This document shows positions 44,890-56,921 of a stretch of 64,000 nucleotides of DNA, piece after piece. The stretch is taken from positions 62,001 to 126,000 of the forward strand of contig JAKSZP010009308.1 in NCBI GenBank assembly GCA_022478985.1, read 5' to 3'. The position numbers and the translations under genes are program-made. Below the pieces are notes generated by a model. The model had not been told where the DNA came from, did not search any database, and was given only the letters and a program-made list of their open reading frames with translations. Origin of the DNA: Massospora cicadina. Its lineage: Eukaryota; Entomophthoromycota; Entomophthoromycetes; Entomophthorales; Entomophthoraceae. Numbering within the stretch: the first letter of the stretch is position 1; each line of letters begins with the position of its first letter.

Positions 44890-46235
44890 CAGTTGGAACG
44901 CACCATAGAGGAATATTCCATTGTAAGCAACGCGTCACTCAACAAAAGGAAAATGGAAATAATCCTCCTAGGCAAGTACATTAACAACTGGGCCACAACA
45001 CCCAAACCTCACAGCCTCCCACAAAGGAACAACCCACTCATCCTACCCTTCACATCACCTTCAACCAACCCTGTCCTACACCTTGGGATATGGCTGTAAA
45101 CAGGGGGTATTCCAATGAGACAATGGAGAACAATCTACTACAGCAGGTGTCCATTCGCATCGCCTCCCTCAAGGGAAGATCCCCAGGACTAATGGGGCAA
45201 GTAACAGTTGCCAACTCACTCATCCTTTCGATGCTGTGGTTCCCCACCCAAAATCTCCTTCTCACCTACATTCATATCCTCAGTCCGTGCACTTATCCAG
45301 TGATGGCTGTGGTCTGGGTACCGGCCACCTGTACAGGTGGAAACACTCTTTGGACCATGCTCCAGCGGAGGCAAGGGCCTAACAGACTTTGAGGTCCACG
45401 CCAAATTCATATTGGGCACCTGGATAGAGGAAGTCCTAGGCCCAGACCTCCCACAACAACACTGGTCTAGAGCGGCGAGGGCCAACTTTTCACAGGCGCT
45501 CAAACTATCCAACCCACACAACCCGTCCAGCCTGCTCACATACCTTGCAAACTGCCTCAACATAGCGGCCCCACATGGAACCCCCTCACTTCAAACGCCT
45601 CCTCCGCACCATTTGGCACATATGGTAGACTGTCACTCTCACAGGCACTAGTCAGAGAAGGGGAAGTCTAGAGCTCACTTCACGCTAAGGAAACCAGAGG
45701 TCCACCCCCAGAGGGACACACATGTGGCCTCATTCATCGCAAGGATTGACTACCTAGATGCTTTAGACATCCCATACAATCTCACAACACAGAAGGCAAT
45801 ATGTAGGCTAACACATCATCCGCTCCTCAATCAAGGGCAAGAGCTAACACCTGGCGTTGCCTCAGAAGAACCTAAAAAACAGCAGATAGCTCCAACTCTC
45901 TTCATGAAACGTGCATAGTGTGTGGAGGGGATGGCACCATGCATCACCGCCTCAAAGCATGCCCCCCATCTAGAGCCATATGGCGGGAAGTTGCGCGTCT
46001 TTAAAGAACCCAAAATGACCAGGATCTGTCAATCTCCAGAAGCCTCCTCGCACTTCAACTTGAATCCCTGATACTACCCACACTCTGCACCCTGATAGTC
46101 GCCATTGCACTATGGACAATCCACACCTTAGCACTGGATGCCTTTAAGGAAAACGTGCCCACCATCCGTGGGACAATCAGAAGATTTCACCTACACATAT
46201 TGGAACACTTTCAAGCCTGGATATACAGATAAATG
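44890..46235 (+). pseudogene. LINE B ORF2 C-terminal region
   Basis: ASLNKRKMEIILLGKYINNW continues the RT. Later KFILGTWIEEV and SRAARANFSQALKLSNPHNP parallel LINE C. The Cys/His cluster reads CIVCGGDGTMHHRLKACP (about 45915-45965), an apparently complete C-C-H-C set. The reading ends near 46230, followed by a 3' untranslated part and the tail. Confidence 0.7.
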
Positions 46236-46500
46236 AGGCTAAAGCAACAAAAAACTGCTGAATCATGGTTCCCAGTCTGGTTTCTGCATATGGACCCCTT
46301 CCTCCACACCTGCTCCATAATAGGGGAAACCCCTTCAGAGTAAGGCATTTAACCCCCATATTACTGTAGGTACTGGCTGGGAACAGGGGTAGCTCGTATA
46401 CTCTGGGGTATCTAAATCTTGCTATACTTCACCTCTCCCTATCCCATTCATGTATCAGCATTGTCTATCCCTTAGTCGGCTTACTTCAATTAAATGAAAA

Positions 46501-46900
46501 TAGAATCAGTATCTGTCTTAATAGAATATTTTTATATTTAAGAAAAATGCACTATGTCAGTAATTACTGGTGTGACATGATAATAGAAAGAATATTTATT
46601 TTAATCGAATGATTAAATACCCAAAGTCTTCAATGGGGATCGTTCTTGGTGTGGGTATTGACCCTTAGGATTGCAAAATTTTACTGAAGTCTTGAAGGAG
46701 CCAAAGCCTTTGATCAAGGAAATAAAGGATCTTTTTTCATTCTCCCAGCAGGTTTCAGTGTCCTTTCTGCCCTTTGAACCCTTTGGGAAAATAGTCTGAT
46801 CTAAGGTTTCATTGATTGGCAGCTTCCAATGTTCAAAGGGGTTTAAGATAAAGATCACTCCTCATCCAAAATGACTCATTTTTTGCGTTTTATGACACTA
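46501..46900. other. Spacer between LINE B and element F
   Basis: An 81-codon frame on the minus strand (46613-46858) has no recognisable motif. It may be the 3' end of element F, downstream of its integrase. Confidence 0.35.
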
Positions 46901-46979
46901 TTCCTTCAAGATATTGCTAAAGGGGAGCATAACATTGGAGAAATCTTATGAACTTAATTAACAACTGTACTTATTTTTA

Positions 46980-47850
46980 TAGTGCCAATTGAAGTACTCT
47001 GACCATGGAGTTATATCACCCTATAGGGACCAGACCATATCATGTCTAACTTTTGGGCTCTTCCTCCAGTTAAAAGAAAAAACATTACGTGGTCTCCCAA
47101 TTAATATTCTGACATAATAGGCTTTGTGGCATTGGCTTATTTCGCCTTCTTTTTAGATACCAGTCTCTGATGATCTAAACTCTAGGGCTTGTAATCTAGA
47201 TATCTCCTCTTCTTTATTTTCATGGCTAAGTCAGCAGTTTTTGGCAAAGAGGTCTCCACAATAGGCTAATCACTAGAGGGTAAAACTGGATCCTGACTGT
47301 ACAGAGCTTCAAACGGGGACATCTGGATGAGTCAATGATAACTCAACCAGTAAGCCATCATAGATCCTGAAAGGTAGTAATATCCTTACTCAGGTTGGTC
47401 TTTGCCACCCTTTGCAGTATGGAAATGAGCATACCATTAATCTATTCCAATTACCTATTGGTTTACAGATTGTAAGGAACAGTAAAAGCCTTATCTGTTT
47501 CCATCAATAAATAAGTTTGGTCCAACTTGTGATATGAAGTCTGTCCTGTTGTCAGTCAGTAGAACTTTCTGCTACCATTTATGGTGAAGATGTGTTTGAG
47601 CAGAAAAGAGGAGGTATTTTTAGTTGTGACAGTACCCATAGAAATGGCCTTGACCCACTTTTTGAAACTTTGAAGGCAATGGTAATGTTGCGTGTCTGTA
47701 TCAAGTGGTAGGTATTGATACTATTACATTTATACTGAAATTGGCAAAGGGAGAAGTTAGTCCAATGACTTGGTGGTAAAAATTGGGTACTGTAGGCCCT
47801 TATCTAGCACATATGTGACATGTTACTAAGGACATCATAGATGAAATCAT
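46980..47850 (-). pseudogene. Element F integrase, decayed
   Basis: Minus strand reads VLLTDNRTDFISQ (about 47570-47530), where the second catalytic Asp is seen in the usual SDNGTDF position. ERINGML-like text with stops contains the Glu region, and MSPFEALYSQDPVLPSS follows. LGDHVMFFLLTGGRAQKLD (about 47090-47035) matches the GPY/F C-terminal module. Stops are frequent. Confidence 0.7.
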
Positions 47851-48149
47851 TCATGCTCTCCAGTAGCATTGATCCTTGTGCCACAGGTAGGCTTTTTTAA
47901 GGTGCCATGACTTACATCTGTATCATCTTCCATAATGGTTGTAGTTCTGGCCAACAGATGCAATAAGGTGAGCCAGTCAGAACCTAAATTCTTATTAAAT
48001 TATCCATTATCAAAAATGGCTTTGAGCCATCAATTGCTTTGACCTCTCTTGGGACTCAAGGGTCTCTCAATCTCACGCTTAAGGTCAGGCTAGAAGTTCA
48101 TATACACAATCTACTTTAGATGCATATAAGGTTAGTATTAGCAAATGAG

Positions 48150-48600
48150 ATAGTCCTTTGAAGTATTGGTATATAGCACCCGCTTAATGAACATCTTAGA
48201 GGTCATAACCTTGTAATTTGTGGGCCCTAGTGTGCGAGCTGACCATCTTGGTCTCTCACCTGTTGTAACTACCAAAGCGACGCATGATCAATTACAATTG
48301 TGAAACCCTTCCTATAAAGGTAGGGTCAGAATTTCTTGATGGCTAAAAGTACTGCTAAGAATCTACTTTCAGTGACGTTATAATTCCTCTATGCCTTAGT
48401 TAAGGCCTTTATAGAAGTAGTCTATGGGGTGGTTAACTTAGTTATAATCAAGTTATACTAGGATAGCTCCAACTGAAACGTTGCTGGGTTTTATAGACAA
48501 AGAGAAGGGCTTATAAAACTCAGGGTGGACCAGTATTGGTGCATTAATTAGAGCATTTCTCAATGAGTGAAAGTTTTTTATTGGGATTCTTCCCAGAGAA
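48150..48600 (-). pseudogene. Element F RNase H, decayed
   Basis: LRNALINAPILVHPEFYKPF (about 48560-48500) and the following text SIKPSNVSVGAILV match the start of Ty3 RNase H, where the pattern TDAS-GVGAVL is expected; the first catalytic Asp has been lost (IKPS). The remaining acidic positions are in decayed sequence down to about 48150. Confidence 0.65.
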
Positions 48601-49565
48601 ACATAACCTCTTTTTGAAGTAGATAGATGAGGGTTTTGGCAATTTGGCAAAATGAGGGATGAATTTCCAGTAGTAACAATCATCCACCAGGAATACTTGT
48701 ACTTCCTCTAAAGCTTTGGGGGCTGATATATTCTGTATGTTGTCAACCTTATCAGGTAATGGTGAGATATCCTTGTGAGTAACCTTATAGCCATGAAACA
48801 CCATCTCACTCTGTAAAAAACTGCATTTGGTTAGCTTCAACTTAACGTATGCAGCTCATATTTATTTAAGACCTCTTAAAGGTGCTTTAAAGGATCATTT
48901 AAGGTTTGAGAGAATACGATGACATTTTCCAGGTAAAGTAATACACAATACAATAACATATCTATAAAGAGCATACACTTCCCTCTGGAATGTTGCATAG
49001 GCATTACACAACCCCTGGGGCATGTGGGTAGGCTTAAACAGGCCTTTGCTAGAGATGAGCGCACATTTCTCCCTGTCTTTAAGAGCCAGCTCGATTTTTA
49101 TTATCCACTAGCAAAAACATAGCCAAGAAGAACTAAGATCTGGCTAAGAGGCGAAGAGAATTGTCAATTTAAGTCAAGGGTGGTTGTCTTTTTGCATAGT
49201 TGCATTCAATAATTTATAGTCAGTTACAAAGTCTTAGCTGCCATCCTTTTTGGATCAGCAGCAGGGCGAAGCCCAAGGACTTTCAGAGGGCTTTTGGAAG
49301 CTTACGTCCAGAGGTGTTTCAGCTTCTGAGTGACTTGGTCCTCTTTAATCTTAGACTTCCAATATGGCTGAGCCCAGAGAAGCTGGGAATCTTCAGTATG
49401 AGTTTTGTGCTGAACCCCATTCTTTAATCCAAAGTCTTCAGGGCCTTTGGAAATGATATCAGCGTTTTCCTTGAAAGGTAAATTGACCATTTATAGTTGA
49501 TCACCAGTTAATGTGTCACCAAACTTAACATCTACTCGCAATTATTGAAGCCTTTTCAAATTCTA
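48544..49565 (-). pseudogene. Element F reverse transcriptase, decayed
   Basis: The leader GVQHKTHTEDSQLLWAQPYW (49302-49490) is the pre-RT HxxxTGDA-P-RQRPYR segment. The palm gives CRGCVMPMQHSRG-type text at the PQGL-NA-ATFQR position and a catalytic box YLENVIVFSQTLNDPLKHL, with both Asp residues replaced (YLDD to YLEN). The thumb reads LTKCSFLQSEMVFHGYKV. It is therefore inactive. Confidence 0.75.
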
Positions 49566-50709
49566 GGATGGCTAATGATCCACAGGCGGAGACAGAGTTT
49601 GCACGTATAATTAATAAAGTACAAAGATATGCAATTAGGCTGTTCAGAGTGATAATAGGGACATATCAGTATGGTTTGCCATTAGTACATTAATGGTTCC
49701 ATTATACACAAGATCAAGTATTCCAGGACAGGCTAAGTGTTCCCAAATTGATAGATTGTGTTATTCTTAATTCTATAACGATATGCAGGGGTTAACATCA
49801 CTTAGATTCCTGTTTCTTCCAAAGCTTGAAATTTAGGGTTTTAATCACCTTATTAGTGGAAAAATGGACATTTTCTCTTTAGCATCCACTACAAGTGTAG
49901 GAAGAGTACCCTTAAGGCCAATCGCTTGATATTCCAGCATCTCAAGGGGCATGTGATGTTCTAGCATGCAGCTCTGAGGTTTCTTTTTCCTTCTCCTTAG
50001 ACTAAATTTTAACAATACTTGAACGTGGTATATTATGATGGAGAAATAAATGAGTTGAGATCAGAGTTTTTAGTAGGATCGCAGGTGTGAATAGTCCCTA
50101 ATTTCAACAGCAAGGCAGGAGAAGTTTAGATCTCAACTTCTTAAAAACAAGGATAGGTGGTATAAACCACTAAATAATAATATAAAACTTAAAGCTTATA
50201 ATATAGGGTGGTTTTATATAAAGTTGTATTTGTAGCAGCAAGCAGGTTAAAAAGCAATCCTTATATATTTGCACAGCTTATTATATAAAAGAATTGAGGC
50301 TTGTGAAGCGAGATAGTCAATTAACTCATTATTGGCTTCATGCCTTTAGAAAATATGAGAGTTTGACTTACTGGATCTCTCAAAACTCGCCTCACTTTAT
50401 CAGAATAGCCAATAGAGGATCAAGAGTCGGAAAAACAAAGCTTTGAGGTAACGTTTTAATAAGTTTAAGCCAATCACCGTGAGATTTATTAATTTCACCT
50501 GGTGTAACCTCTTCAAGGCCTATAAAAGGGCCTGGTCTCCGCGCTGGAGTTTGTAGTGAGTTGACTGTATGTTGTAGAAAATTCTGGATGGCTTCCCTGA
50601 TTTTTCTGATGGTCTGGCATAATTCTATCATTCCTTGTAGGCCTATTTGGCTGAAGAGAGGGAGCAATCACCTTACTCTGAGAGGCTAGATTTCACCAAG
50701 AATAAGATA
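49566..50709 (-). other. Element F region before RT, unreadable
   Basis: By position this should hold the rest of gag and the protease. A 91-codon frame (50392-50667, minus) is open but unrecognised, and I could not find a DTG or DSG motif. Confidence 0.35.
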
Positions 50710-50727
50710 GGCCTTTTGTATATTTAA
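50710..50727 (+). repeat. LINE C target duplication, left
   Basis: GGCCTTTTGTATATTTAA is repeated exactly at 56008-56025. Confidence 0.92.
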
Positions 50728-50750
50728 TTTAATTTAATTTAATTTATTGC
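50728..50750 (-). repeat. LINE C 3' tail
   Basis: On the minus strand AATAAATT is followed by repeated AAATT units, a short tandem tail rather than a pure poly(A). Confidence 0.7.
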
Positions 50751-50979
50751 GGGGAAGGCTGACCATGGGACGGACACTTCCAAATATGACTCAGACAAGA
50801 CAAAACTTAGTACCAGGGGAGGCACCCCAGAGAAGCGATGCTATCTCTTGTTGCCAGCGGGAACGCCACTTATGGGAGGGGGAGGGAACGTGTGTAGGGG
50901 ACGTAGCCACTATTGAGCACGTGTGGAGGAAGGGGTCTGATTTGATGAACCAGACTGGGAACCAGGAGGAGACCAGCTG

Positions 50980-52307
50980 TCAGCAACGCGGTGGGAGATA
51001 TCCAAACATCCACGCTTGAAAGTGATCCACCAAATGAGACTGGAATCTGTGGACAGCTTCAGGGAGGGTGGGGATGGATCCAGCGATGGCATCCAAGACA
51101 ATCATGTGGATAGTCCACATGGCGATTGCAACCATCAGAGCATGGAGGGAGGGGTGGGAGGGGGAGGCCATTGATGAAGCAAACATATCTCTTGACAAAC
51201 TGAAGGGATGTGTTTGATCCTGGCCTAGCAGACGTTGGACTTCGCGCCATATTACTTTAGAGGTGGGGAACTTCTCCAGGCGGTGATACAGCGTTCCATA
51301 CTGGCCACACACGACACAGGATGAGTGTAAAGCATTAGAGCACTCAGCTGTATGATACACCCGCCTCAGGCAGCGCCACACATGGGAGCGGACTTGAGGC
51401 TGCAACAGAGGATGGTGTGCGTATTTCCAGATAGTCTTTTGGGTCTCAGTGGAATAAGGGATGTCCATCATGTCCAGGTAGTCCACCCTGGATAGGACTT
51501 GGGGTCGAATGGGGATCACGCCATCATGGATGGGTAGCCCCTGTACCTCTTGTGTGAACTGAGGAGAGGGGTGGCCTCTTCGGTTGTATGTCCACTAATA
51601 CGAATTCTCCACTCTGCACTTCGCATGGAGAGTAGGATTCGTTTGTAGTGGGTTTTGGTCCCGTGAGGACCTGTGGCTGATGTGTGTGATGCGAGGTATT
51701 TCATCAGGGAGTGGGGGTTTGATGGATTGTTGAGGCCCAAGGCTCGGGAGAAGTTAGAGCGGGCTGCGCGGGACCAGTGTTGGGATGGGAGTGTAGGAGC
51801 AGTGATGGCCGCAATCCAGGTGCCCAGGATCTTGGCGGCATGGGCTACGAAGTCAAGTAGGCCCATGCCACCATGATGATGAGGGCCAAACATGACCTCT
51901 AGCTGTACTGGTGGAGGGTGGCCTAACCAAAGCCAACCTTGTAGCAAAGCATACAGGGATTTGAAGAAGCTTGGGGAGAAGGGGATGGCGTGAGCTCTGA
52001 ACCAGACTTTGATAGGAGCATAGAGTTGGCAAGAACAACCCTGCCAGTGAGGGTAGTAGGGTGGGCTCTGAGAGAGGCGATTCGCTTCGTCACGTTGTCC
52101 AGTATATGGCACTCCATTACTGCTGACGCGTATCCACCTGCCTCTAACCACACGCCCAGATGGCGTACCAGTCCTATGGTAGGTCATGGCACAAGGGGAG
52201 CACCAGTGGAGCGGTGTGTTTTGAGTTAGTAAGGCGTGGACGTGGGCGAGCAGATAGGCCAGGTTGGGAACTACTTGCTGGGGCCCAGCAGTTCTGAAAC
52301 TGACCAA
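50980..52307 (-). pseudogene. LINE C ORF2 C-terminal region
   Basis: Two long frames overlap: 52307-51516 (263 codons) and 51519-50980 (179 codons). The first contains AAKILGTWIAAITAPTLPSQ and SRAARSNFSRALGLNNPSNP, the second CVVCGQYGTLYHRLEKFPTS, a Cys-Cys-His cluster whose last Cys has become Phe or Ser compared with LINE B (KACP). A frameshift separates them from the RT and from each other. The function of this region is unknown; nucleic-acid binding is assumed for the Cys/His cluster. Confidence 0.8.
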
Positions 52308-53163
52308 GGAGGATGATTTCGGTTTTGGAGGCGTTCAGTGCCGCGTTGCTTACCCGGGAATATTCCTTGATGAGGGCTTCAAGCGCGCGTGCATCTTTGT
52401 TATTAGACACCCCCACCACGCAATCATCTGCAAATGCCATCATCTTGACTGGGGTTTGGCCTGGCACATGGACCCCAGTGAGTTGGGCATTCACATTTCG
52501 CAGTAGTGGGTCAAGGCTGAAGTTGTATAAGAGTGGGCTCAGGGGGTCCCCTTGTCGCAGGCCCCTTTGAGGACGGACTACTTCCATTAGGAAACCTGGA
52601 CCGCGCACTGCCATTGTTGCAGATTCCGTGAGCAGCATCACCCAGTTAATGAAGCGGGGAGGTAGGCGGAATTGTTGGAGGCAGGCCCTAAGGTATTCCC
52701 AGTTTACTCTATCATAGGCTTTTTGTTGGTCCAAGAATACAAGTGCCCCAGAGGCTGTGGATTGACACACATTAGCCACAGAGTGCACGTTATCCCAAAT
52801 TGACCTTCTGGGGATGAAACTGAATTGTTCTGGGGAGATGGTGGCAGATGCTACAGTCCCTAAACGGTTAGCCATGATTTTTGTTAAAATTTTGGTGTCT
52901 GTGTTTGTTAGAGAAATGGGGCGCCAGTTGGCTAAGTCTAGCCTATCCCCTTTCTTGAAGAGTGTGACCGTAAAGGCCTCATGTCCTCCTGGTAGGAGGC
53001 GCATTTCCAACAGGCTTTGGTTGAGTGAGGCTAGCAGCAATGGGGATATATTTTTAAAATATTTTTTGTAGAACTCATATGGAATGCCATCTGGGCCTGG
53101 GCATTTTTGGTTTGGCGCACCGCGAATGGTAGTCCATAATTTGTTCGGAGTAATTAAATTCAT
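52174..53163 (-). pseudogene. LINE C reverse transcriptase
   Basis: An open frame of 329 codons holds nearly the full RT: KCPGPDGIPYEFYKKYF near residue 20, NWRPISLTNTDTKILTKIMA near 80, SPEQFSFIPRRSIWDNVHSV near 110, QQKAYDRVNWEYL near 145 with the first Asp, RGLRQGDPLSPLLYNFSLDP near 200, and FADDCVVG near 245 with the two other Asp. All catalytic residues are present. It continues the ORF2 frame after one stop at about 53173. It copies LINE RNA at nicked targets. Confidence 0.93.
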
Positions 53164-54494
53164 TATTTCTGGGTATCAGAAAATGGTGTGGATAAGGGCT
53201 CTGTCGAGAAATTCCGCCATTTCAGCTGGCTGAATTGGTTCAGCTTGGTATAACTCGGAGTAATATCTTTGTGTTTTGATTGCCACTTTGGCCAGTGTAT
53301 CCACAATAGAATTATCCGATCTTTGCACCTGTGTGCAGGCCACACTCTGGCGTGGTGCAAAATTTTTTTTGAAGAAGTATGCGGTGCACTTGTCGCCTTT
53401 AGTGATGCATGTGGCCCTGTATTGGACACAAACCCAATGTTTGTGTTGCCTTTCAAGTGCGTTGAGGTGGGCGGCTGCCTCTGCCCACTTCTGGCCCCAT
53501 GCAGGGCTATATCCTGAGGCTGAAATGTTGGACTCCAAGTGGGCCAATTCTGCCAGCGCGTGCAATATAACCACCAATGTGGCTCATGAGCGTCTGGACG
53601 AGAGATGGCGATAGTGGCAGATGGTATCTTCTTTGAAAGTTGTCCATGTGGAAATGGGGTCCGCACAAAACAGTGCAACAAACGATTTTGCCAAAGTTGC
53701 CTCTTCCACCCACGTGGAAAATCCTGGTGACGCGAGCTCTGGGGGGCAGATTTTGTACCAATGTGGGGCCTTTGCAACTGTGACGGGTAAGTGGTATGTT
53801 ATCGAGACCAGTCAGTGGTCGGAGAATTCCATTTTTGTTGTTTTGAAGTGGGAGATGTGGGGTTGGAATTTCGCCGGTGTTAGAATAAGGTCAATGCGGG
53901 TCATGGACCTTAATTGGCCATTGTGGACGTGGGGACACGTCATGTTTTTGAGCAGTGGGGCATGTTGCGGCAGTGCATCCATTAACCCAAGGGTGGCTTT
54001 TAGAACGCGTAGTTCTACGTGACCCTGTGGGGTGTGGGGTGAGGGCGGCCACCGGTCCATTGGTGAGGTTAGCCAACAGTTCATGTCACCAATTAGGAAA
54101 GAATTGGGGGTAGCGGGAGGGATTTGACTAATGAGAAAAATTCCTGACGCTCTTGTGCACCGTTTGGGGCGTAAAAGTTGATGATTGTGTGTGCAACATC
54201 GGCCCATGAGAAGGTGACAATGAGCACTTGGCCATTTAGGAATGTTTCTGAGGATGTAAATTTGAAAAAATTGTTTTTCTGAATTAGCACCCCACAGTGC
54301 TTCGACCAAAAGGATAGGGATGGTAGGAGCATTGTTTTCCAAGCTTCCTTGGAACCTCGTGGACAGTGGGACTCCTGGATGGCCAAGATATCCATGGGTA
54401 AATTGTTTTGTAAAAAACTCAGTTTCCTAGCCTGGGACGGGGAGGCCTTGAGTCCAGCAATATTCAGCATCCCTAGAGTGAAGGTTTCCCCCAT
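53164..54494 (-). pseudogene. LINE C ORF2 start: endonuclease and linker
   Basis: ORF2 starts with ATG at 54494-54492, six bases after the ORF1 stop. The endonuclease has LAIQESHCPRG (Glu), INFYAPNG, LIGDMNCWL (Asp/Asn), TRIDLIL (Asp) and FSDH (Asp-His), so the apurinic-type active site appears complete. A frameshift lies near 54110-54340. The linker (53577-53176) reads ITKGDKCTAYFFKK, typical before L1-like RT. The nuclease nicks target DNA at AT-rich sites, fitting the observed target duplications. Confidence 0.9.
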
Positions 54495-54500
54495 TGCACC

Positions 54501-55912
54501 TTAGGTGTGAGGGGGTGGGCCCCTGGGCCCACCAGCCTCTTCCAGGTCCCCACGGGCTTTCACAACTGCATGGGTATTAGCAGCAACGCTATCAGGGTTT
54601 TTGTTAATTTTTGCAGAAAGAGTCACATTTGCTTTGGCCTTCGCTTTTTGTTTTCCTGACGTCAAACAAATTTTTTGCGGTGCGGATAAGTTTGGTGCAC
54701 CGTCGAGTGGAGCAAAAAAAATTTTTTTGGTTGGGATAGGTCCCAAGTCAGTTTTGACTGGGGCTTGGGTGCAGCGATTGGGTGAGATCGAATCTCCCAT
54801 CAGATCCTCAGATTGAGTGGCCCATTCAGCATGGGCCTCCCAATCTGATTGGGTGATGGATTCCCGAGTTGCTTCCGCCATGAAGGTCTCCATGTCCTCC
54901 TGGCGTTGTGAGTGTGGGATGGTGGTGGCCTTGGCCGCTTCCTTGGCCGCGGTCCTATGGGCCTGCTTGGCCTTCTTCCGCTCCTGCGGGGAGATGAGCT
55001 TTACCAATAGGTAGCACCCTTGTGCTCCCCACGGGAAAGCCTCCTTGGTGCTTGCAGTTGGTTCGTAGTGCGCCTCTCCACTGGCCATGGCCGCCGAGGG
55101 GTGCTCTTGGAATGTGACGCCCTCTTTGATGGGGCATGCATGCGCCTTATGGCTGAATGCGTCACAGTGGGTGCAAATGGGGGGCGCGCTGTCCACAGTT
55201 ACCTGGAATGGGTGGGTGGTGTGCCCTGCGATGTCAATAAAGGTGGAGTGCAGGATCTGGGTTAGGTCCTTCACAATCTCCTCAGTTGGGGTCAGATCTG
55301 CGATGGCTTTGCCGGTGCACAGGTGTGGCATCAGCATGAAACGTTGCATTTCAAAAGATTGTATTTCACCATATATGGTGAGACCATCTTTCAGGTGTTG
55401 CTCCAAAATGTCACGTTTTACCATAGTAGCAAAAAGTCAAACGTGAGGAAAATTTGGTTTGTTTTGTCCATCTGGTGCATTTAGTTTCGATGACCCATTG
55501 CTCTTCAGGGAGGTCAACCACTATGCGCACGGTGCAGCCTCATCTGCTGCTATTTTGCTTTTGAAACCTAGGTCCAGCCAACCGCGTGACATGGATTGAG
55601 GTGCAACGTACACCGCGGTTGGGATAAATTTTGTGTACATCTTCACAAAATTTTTCCCATAGGGCCGTTTTTTGGATGTCCAGATATACACGGACTCCGA
55701 ATTCCACCAACAAAAGTGGCTGGGAATGTGGCATGTTGATGTACTGGTTGCATTGTGCTTGCCACGCGAGTATCTCCGGGGAGATTGTGACCGCCAGTTT
55801 TTTTTAGTTTTTTTTCTATTCCGCTGGATTCTCCGGGGTGTTTTTGAACGTTAGAGGCTGCGGGCCTTCCGCCTGCTCCTCTTGCCTTGCTTGCCCAACT
55901 GCTCCCAGACAT
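54501..55912 (-). pseudogene. LINE C ORF1
   Basis: The frame 55424-54501 has 307 codons with MPHLCTGKAIADL, a complete CCHC zinc knuckle CTHCDAFSHKAHAC (about residue 90) and an Ala/Lys-rich part, KKAKQAHRTAAKEAAKA, probably helical. Upstream, 55912-55643 starts with MSGSSWASKARGAGG and a second frame (55734-55540) continues with VEFGVRVYLDIQKTALWEKF. At least two frame breaks therefore divide one ORF1 of about 470 codons. It would bind the LINE RNA and form the ribonucleoprotein. Confidence 0.85.
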
Positions 55913-56007
55913 GGGCGCAGACTAATCCCCTCTATGAGATTATCAAACTAGATTTAGTCTTGAATTGAATGGGTTGCAAAAGTGTTTGCAACGAGAAAGA
56001 AAAGTTT

Positions 56008-56025
56008 GGCCTTTTGTATATTTAA
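56008..56025 (+). repeat. LINE C target duplication, right
   Basis: Exact copy of 50710-50727, directly at the LINE 5' end. Confidence 0.92.
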
Positions 56026-56903
56026 AATTTAAGTTATTCTCCTCCAAACTATTATTATTTTATTGTTGAACAACCATTTGTCTGACAACATGTCCTTGTG
56101 GATAATTGGGGAATCAAATTTAAAATGAAATTGTGTCAAAGATGTGAAGATCATATGTAATATTGTCTAAGACTATGGCAGGAGGCAACCCTACTAGGGA
56201 TCAAACTATATGGGAAATGACAAGTAAGCTCAAAGGGACCAAGTGTAGGTAGGCCATTAACCACATGTTCCAGAGAATGACCACAATTGGGATAAATCTT
56301 GATTTATTTTATCAGATGGGAGGAGATGGCATTGATAGATGAAACAGTGTTAATTATAGCCATGACTCTCACCTTGTGTACTATTAAACTACTTGGGTTA
56401 CAACTGATCTAACATAAGCTGATATATGGAGCTTTCAGCAGAATCAGAAGAAGAATAGCTATAATTCCTAATAACACTATCTGGTACATTGAGAGCTTTG
56501 GGTTTAGACATGACAACCATTTGGAAGGAGTATTATTAGCATATTGTTAAGGCATTGGTTTGTCAGCATAGGGATCCTAGTGCCCTAGGCTGCCACCACT
56601 TTTTACACCTCAGCTGAATTTTTCTTCCAACATTGATTCACCTGGAGGCTAAAGAAACCAAGGTAGGGATAGGGATTGTCAATATCTAAGGATCGCTCAC
56701 TTAATTTTTATTAACCTGTATGTCTATTTGGGCTGAAGTTCCAATAATTGATCCACGATAGTGCATGTAGTTTATGGTATTCAGACCATTCAAAATCTAA
56801 CTAGGCCTACTAAAATTTGCCTTGACTCTTCTGGCCAATTTTAGGCATAATTTCCCTTCATGCTTGGGAACTTCTTCCAAGGCAGGTGGATATACAAGAT
56901 GTA
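56026..56903 (-). pseudogene. Element F gag start, decayed
   Basis: Minus strand reads HYRGSIIGTSAQI (about 56775-56735), identical in 13 residues to the gag behind the plus-strand LTR at 25840-26686. The DNA between LTR and this point is also similar in both copies. After about 56640 stops accumulate. LINE C interrupts it at 56026. Confidence 0.6.
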
Positions 56904-56918
56904 GATTAGGCGCGCCCA
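56904..56918 (-). promoter_or_regulatory. Element F primer-binding site
   Basis: TGGGCGCGCCTAATC starts three bases behind the LTR end. Beginning TGG is expected for priming by a tRNA CCA end; the same core (TGGRCGCCAAATC) occurs in R1. Confidence 0.55.
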
Positions 56919-56921
56919 GCT

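Larger units (their letters stand above)
41300..46500 (+). mobile_element. LINE B, decayed
   Basis: Same two-ORF structure as LINE C but on the plus strand and clearly diverged. The 3' end has AGTCGGCTTACTTCAATTAA (46474-46493). The 5' end is uncertain: similarity to LINE C ORF1 can be followed back to about 41370, and the conserved 5' end motif of LINEs A and C (CTCGTTGCAA) is absent, so it may be truncated. No target duplication was found. Length is close to the 5.2 kb of the other LINEs. Confidence 0.8.
50728..56007 (-). mobile_element. LINE C, full length, best preserved
   Basis: The element is 5280 bp between exact 18-bp duplications. On the minus strand it has a 5' untranslated part (56007-55913), ORF1, ORF2 with endonuclease, RT and Cys/His region, and a 3' end with GGTCAGCCTTCCCCGCAATA (50764-50745) and an AAATT-type repeated tail. 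ORF1 and ORF2 have only a few frame breaks. RT sequence (PGPDGIPYEFY, NWRPISLTNTD, FADD) and the apurinic endonuclease place it with L1-like LINEs. It is younger than LINEs A and B. Confidence 0.95.

Noticed and set aside
53269..55446. Several plus-strand open frames of 70-133 codons across LINE C
   Set aside because: They are shadows of the minus-strand ORF1 and ORF2, which carry the conserved motifs.
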